Shown: positions 54,146 through 64,000, counted from the first letter of the stretch. The stretch is 64,000 nt of DNA from Hahellaceae bacterium (GCA_024234575.1 JACKOB010000009.1:35282-99281); one strand, 5' to 3'. Notes: generated by a model not told the origin, from the sequence alone. Numbers and translations are program-made.

Positions 54146-54487
54146 TTACGGTCGATTCTCGATAGAACCAGCAAGAGTATCAACTACCCATTGGTTTATG
54201 CTTTTTCCTTCAACTGCAGCGGCAACTACTAAGCTTGCATGCAAGTCTGAGCTTAGACGTACATTAAATTTACCTGAGTAATGTTTTTTCGGCTCTACGC
54301 CATCTTTTTTGCACATTTCAAGAAACATATCTAAAGATATTTTTCCTTCTCTATGCAACCCCTCTATATCTGTAGCATAAAAGTCAGCGCCACCATTGAG
54401 GTTAATAAACTCCCCCCGGAACATTTCAATTTCAGGATCATAATTAATAACCGCTTGATGACCGTCAAAATTCATTAAATTGATCAT
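54146..54487 (-). CDS. hicB: HicB antitoxin
   Basis: 113 aa from ATG 54487, which overlaps the HicA stop as ATGA. The first half (YDPEIEMFRGEFINLNGGADFYATDIEGL) is the degenerate RNase-H-like fold of HicB and the end (FNVRLSSDLHASLVVAAAVEGKSINQWVVDTL) is a ribbon-helix-helix DNA-binding domain; both are abbreviated here by their key residues. It neutralises HicA and represses the operon. The frame can be read back to 54514, inside hicA, without a ribosome site. Confidence 0.9.
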   Translation of the reverse strand: MINLMNFDGHQAVINYDPEIEMFRGEFINLNGGADFYATDIEGLHREGKISLDMFLEMCKKDGVEPKKHYSGKFNVRLSSDLHASLVVAAAVEGKSINQWVVDTLAGSIENRP

Positions 54488-54738
54488 GGGTTTACTCCAT
54501 TTGATTCTAACCATCGGCGAATGCTGCTAACCGCGCCTTTATCTGTATCAGGGGACGGATGTGGCCGATGAAATACTCGCCTTTCACCAAATAATCTAAC
54601 GCCAACACGAGAACCTTCGCCTTCCTCCAGCGTGCCTCCCAGCTCAAGAAATAAAGACTCAATATCTTTCCATTTGATACTGCCATTGACCGGGCGTGTA
54701 AAAATCAGATCAAGTGTTTTTTGGTGTTTTCGTTTCAT
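54484..54738 (-). CDS. hicA: HicA mRNA interferase toxin
   Basis: About 84 aa starting at ATG 54738 (MKRKHQKTL). WKDIESLFLELGGTLEEGEG and VFHRPHP with the catalytic His and the late RRWLESNGV are the dsRBD-like HicA fold that cleaves mRNA. The ATGA overlap with HicB gives the usual toxin-first order. An ATG six bases upstream is also possible. A GTAC-rich palindromic promoter region lies just upstream. Located between cobB and the second recD. Confidence 0.9.
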   Translation of the reverse strand: MKRKHQKTLDLIFTRPVNGSIKWKDIESLFLELGGTLEEGEGSRVGVRLFGERRVFHRPHPSPDTDKGAVSSIRRWLESNGVNP

Positions 54739-54745
54739 TTGCATA

Positions 54746-54776
54746 TTATAGTACCATTATATAGTACTGTAAATGT
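54746..54776 (-). promoter_or_regulatory. hicAB operator/promoter, GTAC-rich repeats
   Basis: TATAGTACCA and TATAGTACTG occur back to back just before hicA, giving GTAC palindromes 14 nt apart, the layout expected for HicB ribbon-helix-helix autoregulation. Confidence 0.5.
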
Positions 54777-55024
54777 AGGCATAAAGTTAACCGTAAAGCC
54801 GTGGTGTCATGGAAGTGAAACACTTTCCAACCGGAGATCGCGTTATAACAAAAGCTTGCGATAGCTTCGGAGTCACCTTGTTTCTTCGTATGCTTGAGCT
54901 TTGACTCTGCATGCCCTGCGCCCAAAGGTGGGCGAACAACATCATGCCCTGGGGCGTTGGAATAAAGCATCTCAGAGGTAAAGGTCAGCCCTCCATCCTT
55001 TTAATGCTGAAACATGCCAATCCA

Positions 55025-56851
55025 TCACAAACCCACCCCCAACAACACCTCACCCTGCCCCCACAGCTCAACCATTTCCTTAGCCCGGGTAATTGCCGTA
55101 TAAACCAAAGCTCTATTAAATACTCGACTGTCACTGTCCGGCAGTAAAAACAAGACACGACTGAATTCCGATCCCTGTGATTTATGGACGGTCATTGCAA
55201 AGGCCGTTTCGTGGGCAGGTATGCGGCTGGGGGTATAGTCTTTAAAGCCATCACTCATAGGGAAATACACCCGCAACTGGCCATCCCCCGTCAAATCCAA
55301 ACATATACCCACATCACCGTTGTACAGGCCTGTTTGATAATCGTTCTGGCTGATCATAACTGGCCGCCCATGGTACCAAGTCTTGTCGGCGGGAAAGCCG
55401 AGGGCTTTCTGGCACAGCAGGTTGGTGTCTATGCGGCCACTAAAACCTTTGTGTGTTGCTGTTAATAAACAGAACTGACTGTAACCGGCAAAAACGTCTG
55501 TCACTTGCTTGGGATTTGCCAGCGAAGCAAGGTATGGGGCGAAACCGGCTTTTACTTTTTGTATCAACGGGTCAGCCTTTTTAGCATTATAACGTCTAAA
55601 CTCTGCCGGTTGATAATCCTGCCAGCCAATATCGGTGTTAGCAGGATTGCGCAAAAGTTCTAATGCATCTTCATTTTTACCGGCGTTAATCAGTTTGGCT
55701 AACTGCCCTATTCCGCTGCTATCACCAAAGCGATAACTGTGTTTCAGGAATACCAGATTATCTCCTAGCGCCTTAGGGTGATCTACTGCAAATTCCGAGA
55801 CTGATTGCCCCGACAATTGGGTCAGTTCATCTGCAAACTGGTGGCTAAAGCCAAATTGACTGCAAATCTCAGCAAACGGGCTGCCGGGGTCCACCGCCGT
55901 TAGCTGGTCTTTATCGCCAAGTAAAATAATCCTGGCATTCACTGGCAAAGCATCCAGGCATTTGGCCATCATCGCGCTATCAATCATTGATGATTCGTCA
56001 ATCACTAACACATCAACTGCCAAGGGGTTACCTGCATGATGGCGAAAGTTCACCGAGTTGGGTTTGTAGCCAAGCAAACGGTGTAGGGTTGATGCTTTCA
56101 GGGTGATAAACTGGTCTTTTATTGCCTGGTCGCAATCGAGTTTACCTACTTCTTTCTGAATTGATTCCTGCATTCTGGCGGCAGCTTTTCCCGTAGGCGC
56201 AGCAAGGCGAATTCGCAACTTTGACTGAGCCGTACAGAGTGCCGCTAGCAAACGTAAAACAGTGGTGGTTTTACCCGTTCCTGGGCCGCCAGAAAGTACG
56301 CACAACCGCTTTTTCAACGCCAATGCCGCAGCTACTTTTTGCCAGTCTAGTTTAAATTCACAGGTAGGGAATAAGCGTGTTAACGCATTTGCCAATTCGC
56401 CTGCGTTGGAGAGCTCAACCGATTGTGAAGCTAATTGCGTTAGCCTTTGCTGTAGCTGGGTGTGGTATAGGTGATAACGTGCGAAATAGAGCTGATCACC
56501 ATCTATAATCAATGGCGTAAAGCCTCCCACGGAAGACGCTACACCCGCGGCTATTAAGTAATTCTTCCAAGTCGTCAAAGCGTTTTGCTTGTCAGTTACG
56601 CTTGGCACATCGGCTTCCGCTATCGCGTTGCTCATATCAAGGCAGATTTTCCCTGCTTCTAACGCCTCAAACACCAATTGCAGCGTTTGCTCTATTGACG
56701 GACTGTTTTCACGGGTGCAGCTTTTTTTAGGGCAAAGACGCGCAAATACCGCTGACAGTTGTTTGGCCAATGCAGCGCTCGCGGCAGAGGGCCCTTGCGT
56801 TGCTTTTGATCGCTGGGCGTTTATTAATTTATCTACTGTCAGGCTGCTCAT
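55025..56851 (-). CDS. recD: Exonuclease V alpha subunit RecD (copy 2)
   Basis: 608 aa, exactly the E. coli length. Walker A GGPGTGKTTT near residue 190, Walker B VLVIDESSMID, TVHKSQGSEFSRVLF and YTAITRAKEMVEL are intact. It overlaps recB by four bases. The N-terminal SSLTVDKLINAQ is unlike the longer first copy. It lies at the downstream end of the second recCBD operon, pointing toward the first operon across the island. I see no reason to doubt activity. Confidence 0.94.
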   Translation of the reverse strand: MSSLTVDKLINAQRSKATQGPSAASAALAKQLSAVFARLCPKKSCTRENSPSIEQTLQLVFEALEAGKICLDMSNAIAEADVPSVTDKQNALTTWKNYLIAAGVASSVGGFTPLIIDGDQLYFARYHLYHTQLQQRLTQLASQSVELSNAGELANALTRLFPTCEFKLDWQKVAAALALKKRLCVLSGGPGTGKTTTVLRLLAALCTAQSKLRIRLAAPTGKAAARMQESIQKEVGKLDCDQAIKDQFITLKASTLHRLLGYKPNSVNFRHHAGNPLAVDVLVIDESSMIDSAMMAKCLDALPVNARIILLGDKDQLTAVDPGSPFAEICSQFGFSHQFADELTQLSGQSVSEFAVDHPKALGDNLVFLKHSYRFGDSSGIGQLAKLINAGKNEDALELLRNPANTDIGWQDYQPAEFRRYNAKKADPLIQKVKAGFAPYLASLANPKQVTDVFAGYSQFCLLTATHKGFSGRIDTNLLCQKALGFPADKTWYHGRPVMISQNDYQTGLYNGDVGICLDLTGDGQLRVYFPMSDGFKDYTPSRIPAHETAFAMTVHKSQGSEFSRVLFLLPDSDSRVFNRALVYTAITRAKEMVELWGQGEVLLGVGL

Positions 56852-59800
56852 ACCACCACCTCCTGGGTTGCCAACTGTTCGTCGAGTGCTAAAATCAGGG
56901 CCGCTGGTGGCTGAAAATAATAGAGTCCGCTGGCAGGTTCAGCCGATGATTGGTCGATATCAATGCCTCGCACAAAGACATACCAGGCACCTCCAAGATG
57001 TTGCTCAATGTTGTAATGGGGCAATTGCTGCCGCAGATAACGATGCAACGCTAACAGATATAGTAACGCCTGCAGATAGTAATGGGTTTTCGCCATAGCG
57101 TGTTCCATATGACGGGGGGCATAGTCTTTCGTTTGGTCACCCAGGTAGTTGGATTTCCAATCGAGCACATGATATTTATCCTGATCATCTTTAAACACTA
57201 AGTCGATGAATCCCGTCAGGAAGCCTTGTATCTTCTTATCATTTAACTGTTTGCTGGCGTCAACAAAAGCAGACGGCAGCTGATAAAGAGGGTTCGCCAA
57301 AATAGAGTGAATATGACCTACAGTGCCCCGGGCCGTGAGCATAAATTCTAATTCTGCCTGTCGATCTGCTTCGTCAATCCTGGCAAGACAAAAGCCTCGT
57401 TCATTAAGAGGTTTCTGCAGGGTGCCGAACACGGCTTGGGCTACGGGTTCATACCATTTCTCACGTTGCCCCTCAGTGCAGATGGCAAAGCGGTTCATTT
57501 TGTCGGCAATCAAACCTTTTAATTGCGCTTTATCTGTGGATGTGAAATCCCAATGCTCAAAGATGCTGTGCAAGCACTCCCCTGGCAATGCACCTCGGGG
57601 AAAGTTAAATATACTGGGTGGTTGGCTTGCACCCTCTGTCGTGTTGTTCTGTTTGAGGATGCCCTCATCCGTAGTGCCCTCTTCTGGAACATCGTCTGCA
57701 TGTGCTGATCGCTCCACCGAAGCATGTTGATTTCCTACCAGACCACTGAAGCTGGTTTGTAGCCAGGATGGCGCCAAATAGCGATCAAGCACCGCCGCAC
57801 AGCTTAACTTCCGCTCGGCCTCAGGCGTCAATTTAACTCTCTTGGCGGCAGCACTTTCTTGTACGATCAGGCAGCTAACGGCGGCCATATTCCCAGTGAT
57901 GCTTGCTGGCTGACGTTTTTCGGCTTGCGTTTGAAAGTCATTCACCCCAGCGACAAACTCTGCAAAGCTCATTTTTGTAACTTTGCCTCGTAATTTTTCA
58001 ACTGGATTATCCTGCATTGAATCATCGCCATATAACAACCAGGCTAAAGCAGAATTAGCTGTAAATTTATATCCACCGGCCTGAACATGCGCCCAAAAAA
58101 TAACACAGCGGTGAACAGGCCGAGTTAACGCTACATATAACAGGCGAAGCTGTTCTTTTAGCTGATCTTCATTGGCTTGCTTTTTGGCTTCGGCAAAGTA
58201 ATCCGAGCCAAAGTCAACGACAGCTTGCGTGTCTTGATGCGCGCCGATAATCTCGTCTTTTATGCCTTGTTTACCCTGCCATAAGAATGGACAAAAAACG
58301 ATGTTGTACTCCAAACCTTTGGCGGCATGCAAAGTGACGATCTTCACACGCTGGGTATCACTCTCTAGTCGTAGTTGGTGTTCATCCTCATTACTGTTGC
58401 CAGTAAAGGCGTACTGCAACCAGCTAACTAAGGCTTTGATGCTACTTTGCTGGCGACTACGTTGCTGCATTATTTCTGCAATATGCATAAGATCTGTCAG
58501 ATTTCGTTCGCCATCATGATAGTCCACTAAACGCTGGGCCAGCGTTGTACCATTGCTATCTGGCAGGCTTAACCAGTGCCTGAACATGGCACTGAAGCCA
58601 CTGTCTGTCCAGATTCGTTTCAACTGCCAATAGTCTTCAAGTAAAGACTCCCATTGTGGGCCACCGTCTTTCATGGCAACAATCTCATGGCCAGCCAAAC
58701 CAAGTAGCGGATCGGCCAATAGCTCAGTCACCCGCGCCTCAACCCCCGGATCAGCAACTGCCCGCAATAAGCGCAGCACTGTTTTCGCCGCGTCGCTTTC
58801 CAGTACCTTGTCCTGCCCTTGTCGGACACTCATTACTCCCTGCTTCGATAACGCTTCGGCCATAAGTGCCGCTTGTTTGTGGGTAGGAACCAATATCGCG
58901 ATATCTGCCGGATTCACTTTGCTTTTTTGGCCGTCTTCGGAGGTAAAGTAGGCATAGCCTGTATCAGCCTTCGCCAAAATGTCGGCAATTTGTTGTACAG
59001 TATGCGAGATAGCAATTGGCTCAATTTCACCTTTGGAAAAGGCTTTTTGATCTTTACTTTCAGCAATCACAAACTGCATGGCCTCGGGTGGCTGTCCTTC
59101 TATATACAATTCCTTTTTCGGTTTGGCGGCCACCCAATCAAACGTGATTTCTTCACTAATAAAACTGCGATGTGAGGGGCTGAACAAGGCGTTTACGCTA
59201 TCGACCAATGCTGGGGTCGAACGGAAATTGGTTTTGAGTGTGCGTTGGTAATCAGACGCATCCGAACCTTGATAATAAGCATAGATATCAGCCCCACGAA
59301 AACTATAAATCGCCTGTTTGGGATCGCCGACATAAAATAAGGGCGTTTGGGTTTGTGCAAATAGGCTCTGAAAGATGGTTAGCTGCAAGGGATCGGTATC
59401 TTGGAACTCGTCTACCAGAGCGGCCCGAAACTGCTTGGCGACGGCTATGGCTAAAACTCTCCCGCTATCGCTCACCAAGGCTTGATAAATACTTAAGATC
59501 ATATCGTCGAAATCCATCATGCCTAAGCAGGACTTCAACGCGGGGAACTTTTTATCAATGTCTAGCAAGAGACCTTTGAGAGCGACCTGCAAACGATATT
59601 GAAATGCTTTATCAAGTATAGCAATCAGCTTATTTTGATTTTCTCTCACTTCTTTATAGGCTTCAAAGGTACTAAGAAACGCGTTCATTAATAAGAAAAA
59701 TTTGTGTTTAGGTGGATTCCTTCTCACCTTAACTTTTTTATCAATTTCAGACTGACAGAATTTCTTTGCATCGGTCCCGTGCTTACTGTTGCTCTTCGAT

Positions 59801-60687
59801 AATTCCACGACGAGCACTTCTTTGACTGATTTGATATAACTATCAAATTTATCTAGTTTATAGTCTTTAGCTAAAAGATTACCGTCCGCTATTGACTGGC
59901 GTAAACAAGAGATAACGGCTTCATAATTATTATCCCAATAAGTTTTGCATCTAAGCTGTTCTTCTTGGCAATTTTTTAACTTTGATGAAAGCTCTGGAAA
60001 CAAATCAGCCAATTCATCTTTTGCTGCAGCGAAATCAGCCTGTTCTACAACTTTTTGTGGTTCTAGAATCTTCTGATACGGTTTCGACTTGAACTTATCT
60101 ACCGCTTTTAACCATGCCGCTGGAGTCTGTTTCTTTTTAACCAACCATTCGACCCATTCCTTGTCTTCTTCCGTCAAAGTTAGCATTTGGTTGCGCCAAA
60201 AATCCTGCACAACATCACTAAGTTGTTCGGAAGTGTCTGTAACTGGGGTCAGGTTAAACCTTGCCCCTGCCTCAAAGGCATAGTCATTTAACAAGCGCTG
60301 ACAGAAGCTATGGATGGTAAAAATAGCCGCCTGGTCAAATCGGGCTAGTGCGATAAGTAAGCGTTGTTTGATCTGTGCTTCGCTAATACTGCCCTGCCAT
60401 TGTTTAAACAGCGCACTAAAAAATTCTTCATCTTCAGTAGTCTGCTGACCATTGATCCATGACATCGCTTCATGCAAGCGCTTTCTGATTCGGCCAGTTA
60501 ACTCTGCCGTTGCGGCTTTAGTAAACGTCACCACCAGAATATTCTCCGGCAACAGTTCTTTCTCTACCACTAAGCGGAGGTACAAACCGGTGATGCTCCA
60601 GGTTTTTCCGGTCCCCGCACTAGCTTCAATCAAATTGCTGCCCACTAAGGGCGCGTTAAAAACATCAAATGTAAGGCGACTATTCAT
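56848..60687 (-). CDS. recB: Exonuclease V beta subunit RecB (copy 2)
   Basis: 1279 aa, about 100 longer than E. coli RecB. Walker A EASAGTGKTWSI (residues 18-29), VDEFQDTDPLQ, GDPKQAIYSFRGADI, and the nuclease core VLDWKSNYLG (about residue 1176) with GFIDLVF before and ALHRYLR after. Extra length lies in the 2A/2B region and in an acidic linker with many Ala/Glu (HADDVPEEGTTDEG). Helicase and nuclease both look active. It overlaps recD (ATGA) and recC (8 bp). Together with RecC and RecD it should form a full second RecBCD enzyme. Confidence 0.95.
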   Translation of the reverse strand: MNSRLTFDVFNAPLVGSNLIEASAGTGKTWSITGLYLRLVVEKELLPENILVVTFTKAATAELTGRIRKRLHEAMSWINGQQTTEDEEFFSALFKQWQGSISEAQIKQRLLIALARFDQAAIFTIHSFCQRLLNDYAFEAGARFNLTPVTDTSEQLSDVVQDFWRNQMLTLTEEDKEWVEWLVKKKQTPAAWLKAVDKFKSKPYQKILEPQKVVEQADFAAAKDELADLFPELSSKLKNCQEEQLRCKTYWDNNYEAVISCLRQSIADGNLLAKDYKLDKFDSYIKSVKEVLVVELSKSNSKHGTDAKKFCQSEIDKKVKVRRNPPKHKFFLLMNAFLSTFEAYKEVRENQNKLIAILDKAFQYRLQVALKGLLLDIDKKFPALKSCLGMMDFDDMILSIYQALVSDSGRVLAIAVAKQFRAALVDEFQDTDPLQLTIFQSLFAQTQTPLFYVGDPKQAIYSFRGADIYAYYQGSDASDYQRTLKTNFRSTPALVDSVNALFSPSHRSFISEEITFDWVAAKPKKELYIEGQPPEAMQFVIAESKDQKAFSKGEIEPIAISHTVQQIADILAKADTGYAYFTSEDGQKSKVNPADIAILVPTHKQAALMAEALSKQGVMSVRQGQDKVLESDAAKTVLRLLRAVADPGVEARVTELLADPLLGLAGHEIVAMKDGGPQWESLLEDYWQLKRIWTDSGFSAMFRHWLSLPDSNGTTLAQRLVDYHDGERNLTDLMHIAEIMQQRSRQQSSIKALVSWLQYAFTGNSNEDEHQLRLESDTQRVKIVTLHAAKGLEYNIVFCPFLWQGKQGIKDEIIGAHQDTQAVVDFGSDYFAEAKKQANEDQLKEQLRLLYVALTRPVHRCVIFWAHVQAGGYKFTANSALAWLLYGDDSMQDNPVEKLRGKVTKMSFAEFVAGVNDFQTQAEKRQPASITGNMAAVSCLIVQESAAAKRVKLTPEAERKLSCAAVLDRYLAPSWLQTSFSGLVGNQHASVERSAHADDVPEEGTTDEGILKQNNTTEGASQPPSIFNFPRGALPGECLHSIFEHWDFTSTDKAQLKGLIADKMNRFAICTEGQREKWYEPVAQAVFGTLQKPLNERGFCLARIDEADRQAELEFMLTARGTVGHIHSILANPLYQLPSAFVDASKQLNDKKIQGFLTGFIDLVFKDDQDKYHVLDWKSNYLGDQTKDYAPRHMEHAMAKTHYYLQALLYLLALHRYLRQQLPHYNIEQHLGGAWYVFVRGIDIDQSSAEPASGLYYFQPPAALILALDEQLATQEVVV

Positions 60688-63600
60688 GATCAGCCCTCCC
60701 TGCTTTTATGATCGGCAATATCAACTGTTGAGCCAAGGTCTCAAAGTGCGTATCCAATGGACAATGACCTCGATATAAAAACTGATTGGCTGGTTTACTG
60801 CCGACACCTTCCCACTTTTTCTGAGCCTCGCTGAGCGCAGGGTTTTGGTTCTCTGCCGCCTCTTTGATTTTTTCAGCGTATGCAAAGCTGACCTTGGCAA
60901 AAAACGGCAGAGGTTTTGTCAACCCATCGCAATAGGCTCGCAACCAGTCAGCTAATCGGCTCTGCGCATCCTCTATAGGATCAAAAACCAGCATGCCACC
61001 CAAGCTAAGAATCTTTGTCGTGCAACGAATGCCTGGCGGATTAACGCAACATAACAGCAGATGTTTTAACCACAGCTGGATTTTTTGGTAAGGGTATAGG
61101 TTATCACTGAGCAGCAGTAACTGCCCTTGTGGTCGTAACTCCCTCAACACACCGGTAATATTAATGCCGCTAACGTGCAAATCCACGGTGATTGGCTCTA
61201 GAGTCGGCTCATTAAATTCGGCAGCGGCACCCTCTAGCAATTCGCCGACTTTATTCTGTTCGATCTTATGCAGAACCTCGCCATGCAATCCATGAGGCAA
61301 AAACCCAGAGGCTCTCGCCATTATCATGGAGGTTTCCGCCCTGCCCGCTCTCGTTTGGGCCAAAACGATTGAACGCACTGCACCATCCGTAAAATTGGCT
61401 AAACCAAAGGGTTCAACATTATTCCACTCATTGGAGTCATCCCGAAGGGTGATGCCCAGTGCATGGCGTAAAAAACTATTTTGCGGATTAGTAAAGAAGC
61501 TACATAACTCATCAACGTCTATTTGTGAGACGGCCTCTGTGTTTTCTAACGCTTGCGTAAAGAGCGGCGGCAGAGTTTTCTGCCCTCGACCGACTTTTCG
61601 GGCTACTTGCACCCAGTGCTCATCATGGCTTTGTAACATTGTCTCAGCAGTAAAATTACCCGCACTGTATACATGCATCCCATGTTGGTACTCAGTGATT
61701 TTTAAACCACTGCACAACTCGCCAGCACGATTACAACAATCAAGCAATTCAGAAACCATTACCGAAGGTGGGATCTGTTCGCCATTATGAATATTGCGAC
61801 CAACATAACTCATATATAGCCCGTCTTGTGCTGACATAATCAACTGCAGCGTTAAGTAGCGCTCATCGTTGCCCCTACTTCGGTCACCGCAACGCCTGCC
61901 CGCCGATGGTTGGTTTTGCAATAAGTCAAAGCCGGGTTCACGTTGCTGGGTTGGCCATGCGTCATAATTCATACCTAATAAACAGACGTGCTTAAAAGGC
62001 ACACCGGCCAAATTATTCATGCTTGAGAATGTTACTACTCCCGCCATACGGCCTGCTCGCTGAGTCGTCGAGATTCGATCAGACAACAATACCTGAAAAG
62101 AATTGTTGCTGAGCTTTTCAGTAAGTTTAGATTGCTCCGCATGGTTGGTTAGTTCATCCAGCACCCCAAGTAACTGTAATTCGGTTTGCTCTTCTAGTTC
62201 ATCCACTATAAAGAAATCGCTTAACAAGCCTTGAATATTCTCTCTCCACTTATCCAGGCTGTATGCCTCTTTTAGCGCCTCACGCCAACTGAAGAGCTTT
62301 TCACAAAAGCTCACAAACTGGCTCAGCACAATGGTTAGCCCGCCTTCTAATTCATCCACTGGTAACACACCGCGAAACAGCGGCAAGTCTGCATACATTT
62401 TTTTTGGTAAAACGGCGCCTAATAATAGGCGATCAAGCCCTGCGCGCCAGGTATGCTCCGCACTCTTTGGCAAACCTAGGTCAGCTCGATGCGCTGCATC
62501 GATGCCCCAACGAACACCAGCATCGTCTAGCCAGTAATCAATTTTATCCAGATCGTCGTCAGACAAATTAAAACGCATTTTGATCAATCGATTGCGAGCC
62601 AGAACCAACACCTGCTCGCGGGTAAAGCGCCAACGGGGTATTTCCAGCAGCGCTGTTAATCCGTTAATTAAAGGCGATTCCACCGCTGTCAAACTACCAT
62701 TGATAACATACGGAATCTTCGAATCATCGTCGTCAAAAACCGCTCGAATAAAGGGGGCGTAATTTTCAAGATCAGGTAAGGCAACCAACACATCGCCGGC
62801 CACTAGTTGCGGGTTTTCTGTAAAAAGTTGCAGTAGGTAATCATGTAGCGCCTCTACTTCTCGCATGGCGCTGAAGCAATTTACCGTCAGTAATTTTTGC
62901 TTACCGGTTCCAACAAACTCTGATTTTTTACCGACGAGGAAATTTTGTAAATTGGTCAACACTCCTTGTGTTGACGGAGCCGCTTCAAGACCTATGTCTG
63001 GGGAGTTGAGCTGTTCATAAAACTCATAACCAGTTTGGTGCCAGTGTTTAACCTCTGCAGGAATATCACCGCCTTCCTGTGCGGAAAAAGCAAATAGATG
63101 TACTTCGCAATTCACTGATAAAGCGTTAAGGATCTTGATAAAATTAGATGGCAAATTCGCCACACCGAATACAAAAATCTTTTGAGGCAGTTTAATTTTT
63201 TGAGTCTCAATCTCGGCCAGCAGTGTTTCTTCTAACTTCGAGCGATACCCATGCGTCGTTGCTTTATTTAAACGCATCCAGAGAGCTTGCTGCCAGACTT
63301 CATCCTCACCCAACCCTAACAACGCTTCGCCTGATTCCCTGTTTTCCCAATTCTTTAGCCAATCACCCCGGTAAACTTGGTAATGATCAAATATACGACT
63401 GACTTTTCCCGCCAACACCATCGCATCGGCTTCAGTACACTGCGCTAGGTAGTGATGTAGTCGCGGAAAATCCCGAGTAAATACTGTGTCTTGCAAGGCT
63501 TTGAAAATGCTTAACTGCATCACCTGCGCGTCAAAATCACTACGCTCCGGTAGATCAGCAATCACTTGGCGCATCAGGCCCCAGCTGTAGGACGCAGGCA

Positions 63601-63787
63601 AAACAGGGTCCAAATTAGCGCTGATGCCAGCGTGAGCGGCCAGACACTGCTTCAACCAACGGCCGATAACCATATTCGGTACGACAACCACTTGCTTGGC
63701 AAACAAAGAGCGTCCAGTTGCAGCCGTGATCTGGATATAGTGATTGACCAGCGTTTTAAAATTTCGGGATTTATAAACGGATAACAT
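60680..63787 (-). CDS. recC: Exonuclease V gamma subunit RecC (copy 2)
   Basis: 1035 aa against 1122 in E. coli and 1167 for copy 1. The N-terminal MLSVYKSRNFKTLV and VVVPNMVIGRWLKQCLAAHA, the middle GMNYDAWPTQQREPGFDLL and RRCGDRSRGNDERYLTLQL are RecC landmarks. It heads the second operon and overlaps recB by 8 bp. No CGACA box or other clear operator is found in the 213 bp available upstream. Low similarity to copy 1 shows the two operons are not a recent duplication but separate lineages, one likely acquired. Confidence 0.93.
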   Translation of the reverse strand: MLSVYKSRNFKTLVNHYIQITAATGRSLFAKQVVVVPNMVIGRWLKQCLAAHAGISANLDPVLPASYSWGLMRQVIADLPERSDFDAQVMQLSIFKALQDTVFTRDFPRLHHYLAQCTEADAMVLAGKVSRIFDHYQVYRGDWLKNWENRESGEALLGLGEDEVWQQALWMRLNKATTHGYRSKLEETLLAEIETQKIKLPQKIFVFGVANLPSNFIKILNALSVNCEVHLFAFSAQEGGDIPAEVKHWHQTGYEFYEQLNSPDIGLEAAPSTQGVLTNLQNFLVGKKSEFVGTGKQKLLTVNCFSAMREVEALHDYLLQLFTENPQLVAGDVLVALPDLENYAPFIRAVFDDDDSKIPYVINGSLTAVESPLINGLTALLEIPRWRFTREQVLVLARNRLIKMRFNLSDDDLDKIDYWLDDAGVRWGIDAAHRADLGLPKSAEHTWRAGLDRLLLGAVLPKKMYADLPLFRGVLPVDELEGGLTIVLSQFVSFCEKLFSWREALKEAYSLDKWRENIQGLLSDFFIVDELEEQTELQLLGVLDELTNHAEQSKLTEKLSNNSFQVLLSDRISTTQRAGRMAGVVTFSSMNNLAGVPFKHVCLLGMNYDAWPTQQREPGFDLLQNQPSAGRRCGDRSRGNDERYLTLQLIMSAQDGLYMSYVGRNIHNGEQIPPSVMVSELLDCCNRAGELCSGLKITEYQHGMHVYSAGNFTAETMLQSHDEHWVQVARKVGRGQKTLPPLFTQALENTEAVSQIDVDELCSFFTNPQNSFLRHALGITLRDDSNEWNNVEPFGLANFTDGAVRSIVLAQTRAGRAETSMIMARASGFLPHGLHGEVLHKIEQNKVGELLEGAAAEFNEPTLEPITVDLHVSGINITGVLRELRPQGQLLLLSDNLYPYQKIQLWLKHLLLCCVNPPGIRCTTKILSLGGMLVFDPIEDAQSRLADWLRAYCDGLTKPLPFFAKVSFAYAEKIKEAAENQNPALSEAQKKWEGVGSKPANQFLYRGHCPLDTHFETLAQQLILPIIKAGRADHE

Positions 63788-64000
63788 TGTCGTTCCTTAA
63801 CAGTCAATCATTGCACGGGCCAATAGACCCGCAGCGCCTTTTCAGCCGCTTCACTGAAAGTGATTTGATTAGAGATTGTAATATTGAGATTAGTAGGAAA
63901 TTATCAAACTACGTATGTCTTAAAGTGCCGACTTTGAAAATGTGGAGAATTGTTCAACCATGCTATGCGGTTTGAGTGGTTTATTAGTACCCTGACAAGG

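Noticed and set aside
54780..54960. Integron attC-like site between hicA and recD
   Set aside because: Stretches such as GTTAACC and CGTTATAAC do not meet the core-site consensus and no integrase is present.
54746..54970. 74-codon minus-strand frame between recD and hicA
   Set aside because: Its 3' end runs through the hicAB promoter and no ribosome site or family is seen.
63775..63800. TGTCG near the start of the second recC
   Set aside because: No partner CGACA and no -10 at the fixed spacing.

Overview
The window reads as a gammaproteobacterial chromosome segment, probably a marine Cellvibrionales-like lineage (inference). The support is a PEP-CTERM surface protein, gamma-type DNA polymerase II, recC-recB-recD operons, GlpD and PutA, and moderate GC by eye. 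I saw no rRNA, tRNA, CRISPR array, integrase or transposase.

Layout. 1-4.4 kb: a broken PEP-CTERM gene, a ParA-like ATPase and DNA polymerase II. 4.4-13.5 kb: a complete recC-recB-recD operon (+). 13.5-24.3 kb: mostly housekeeping and metabolic genes (Gre-like factor, secreted protein, small helical protein, GlpD, PutA, a frameshifted periplasmic binding protein, a diguanylate cyclase). 25-54.5 kb: an accessory island with a YpsA-like protein, phosphoesterase, DnaB, HEPN protein plus HAD phosphatase, FliG-C-domain protein, sirtuin, tandem AAA+ ATPase, PP2C phosphatase, SMUG-like glycosylase, a sirtuin-like protein lacking the catalytic His, a WYL regulator, a DUF262 pair, a PcfJ-like protein, a decayed sirtuin, a DnaQ-like exonuclease, an EVE/PUA-like protein, a PD-(D/E)XK-like protein, duplicated zinc ribbons, RtcB-PrfH, CobB and HicAB. 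55-63.8 kb: a second, divergent recC-recB-recD operon on the minus strand. The two RecBCD operons face each other across the island.

Main discovery. A palindrome, consensus CGACA-N5-TGTCG, occurs at eleven intergenic places. In 12 of 13 promoter orientations a TAnnnT -10 element lies exactly 11 nt from the proximal half-site, with no -35 element. The promoters serve the YpsA-like gene, dnaB, a small unknown gene, the FliG-C gene, the unknown-AAA+-sirtuin operon, the glycosylase-PP2C operon, the divergent dead sirtuin (and probably the WYL regulator behind it), both zinc ribbons, the 16-codon leader-rtcB-prfH operon, an unknown divergent gene and cobB. A thirteenth box lies upstream of polB. 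Two boxes have correctly spaced -10 elements on both sides and so look bidirectional.

The geometry recalls the DNA-damage promoters activated by the WYL protein pair PafBC in actinobacteria. I propose that the island WYL protein, or a host homologue, runs a damage- or infection-responsive regulon joining DNA repair, NAD-linked sirtuins, dephosphorylation, replication and RNA/ribosome repair. Binding and inducibility are inference; the sites and spacing are read from the sequence.
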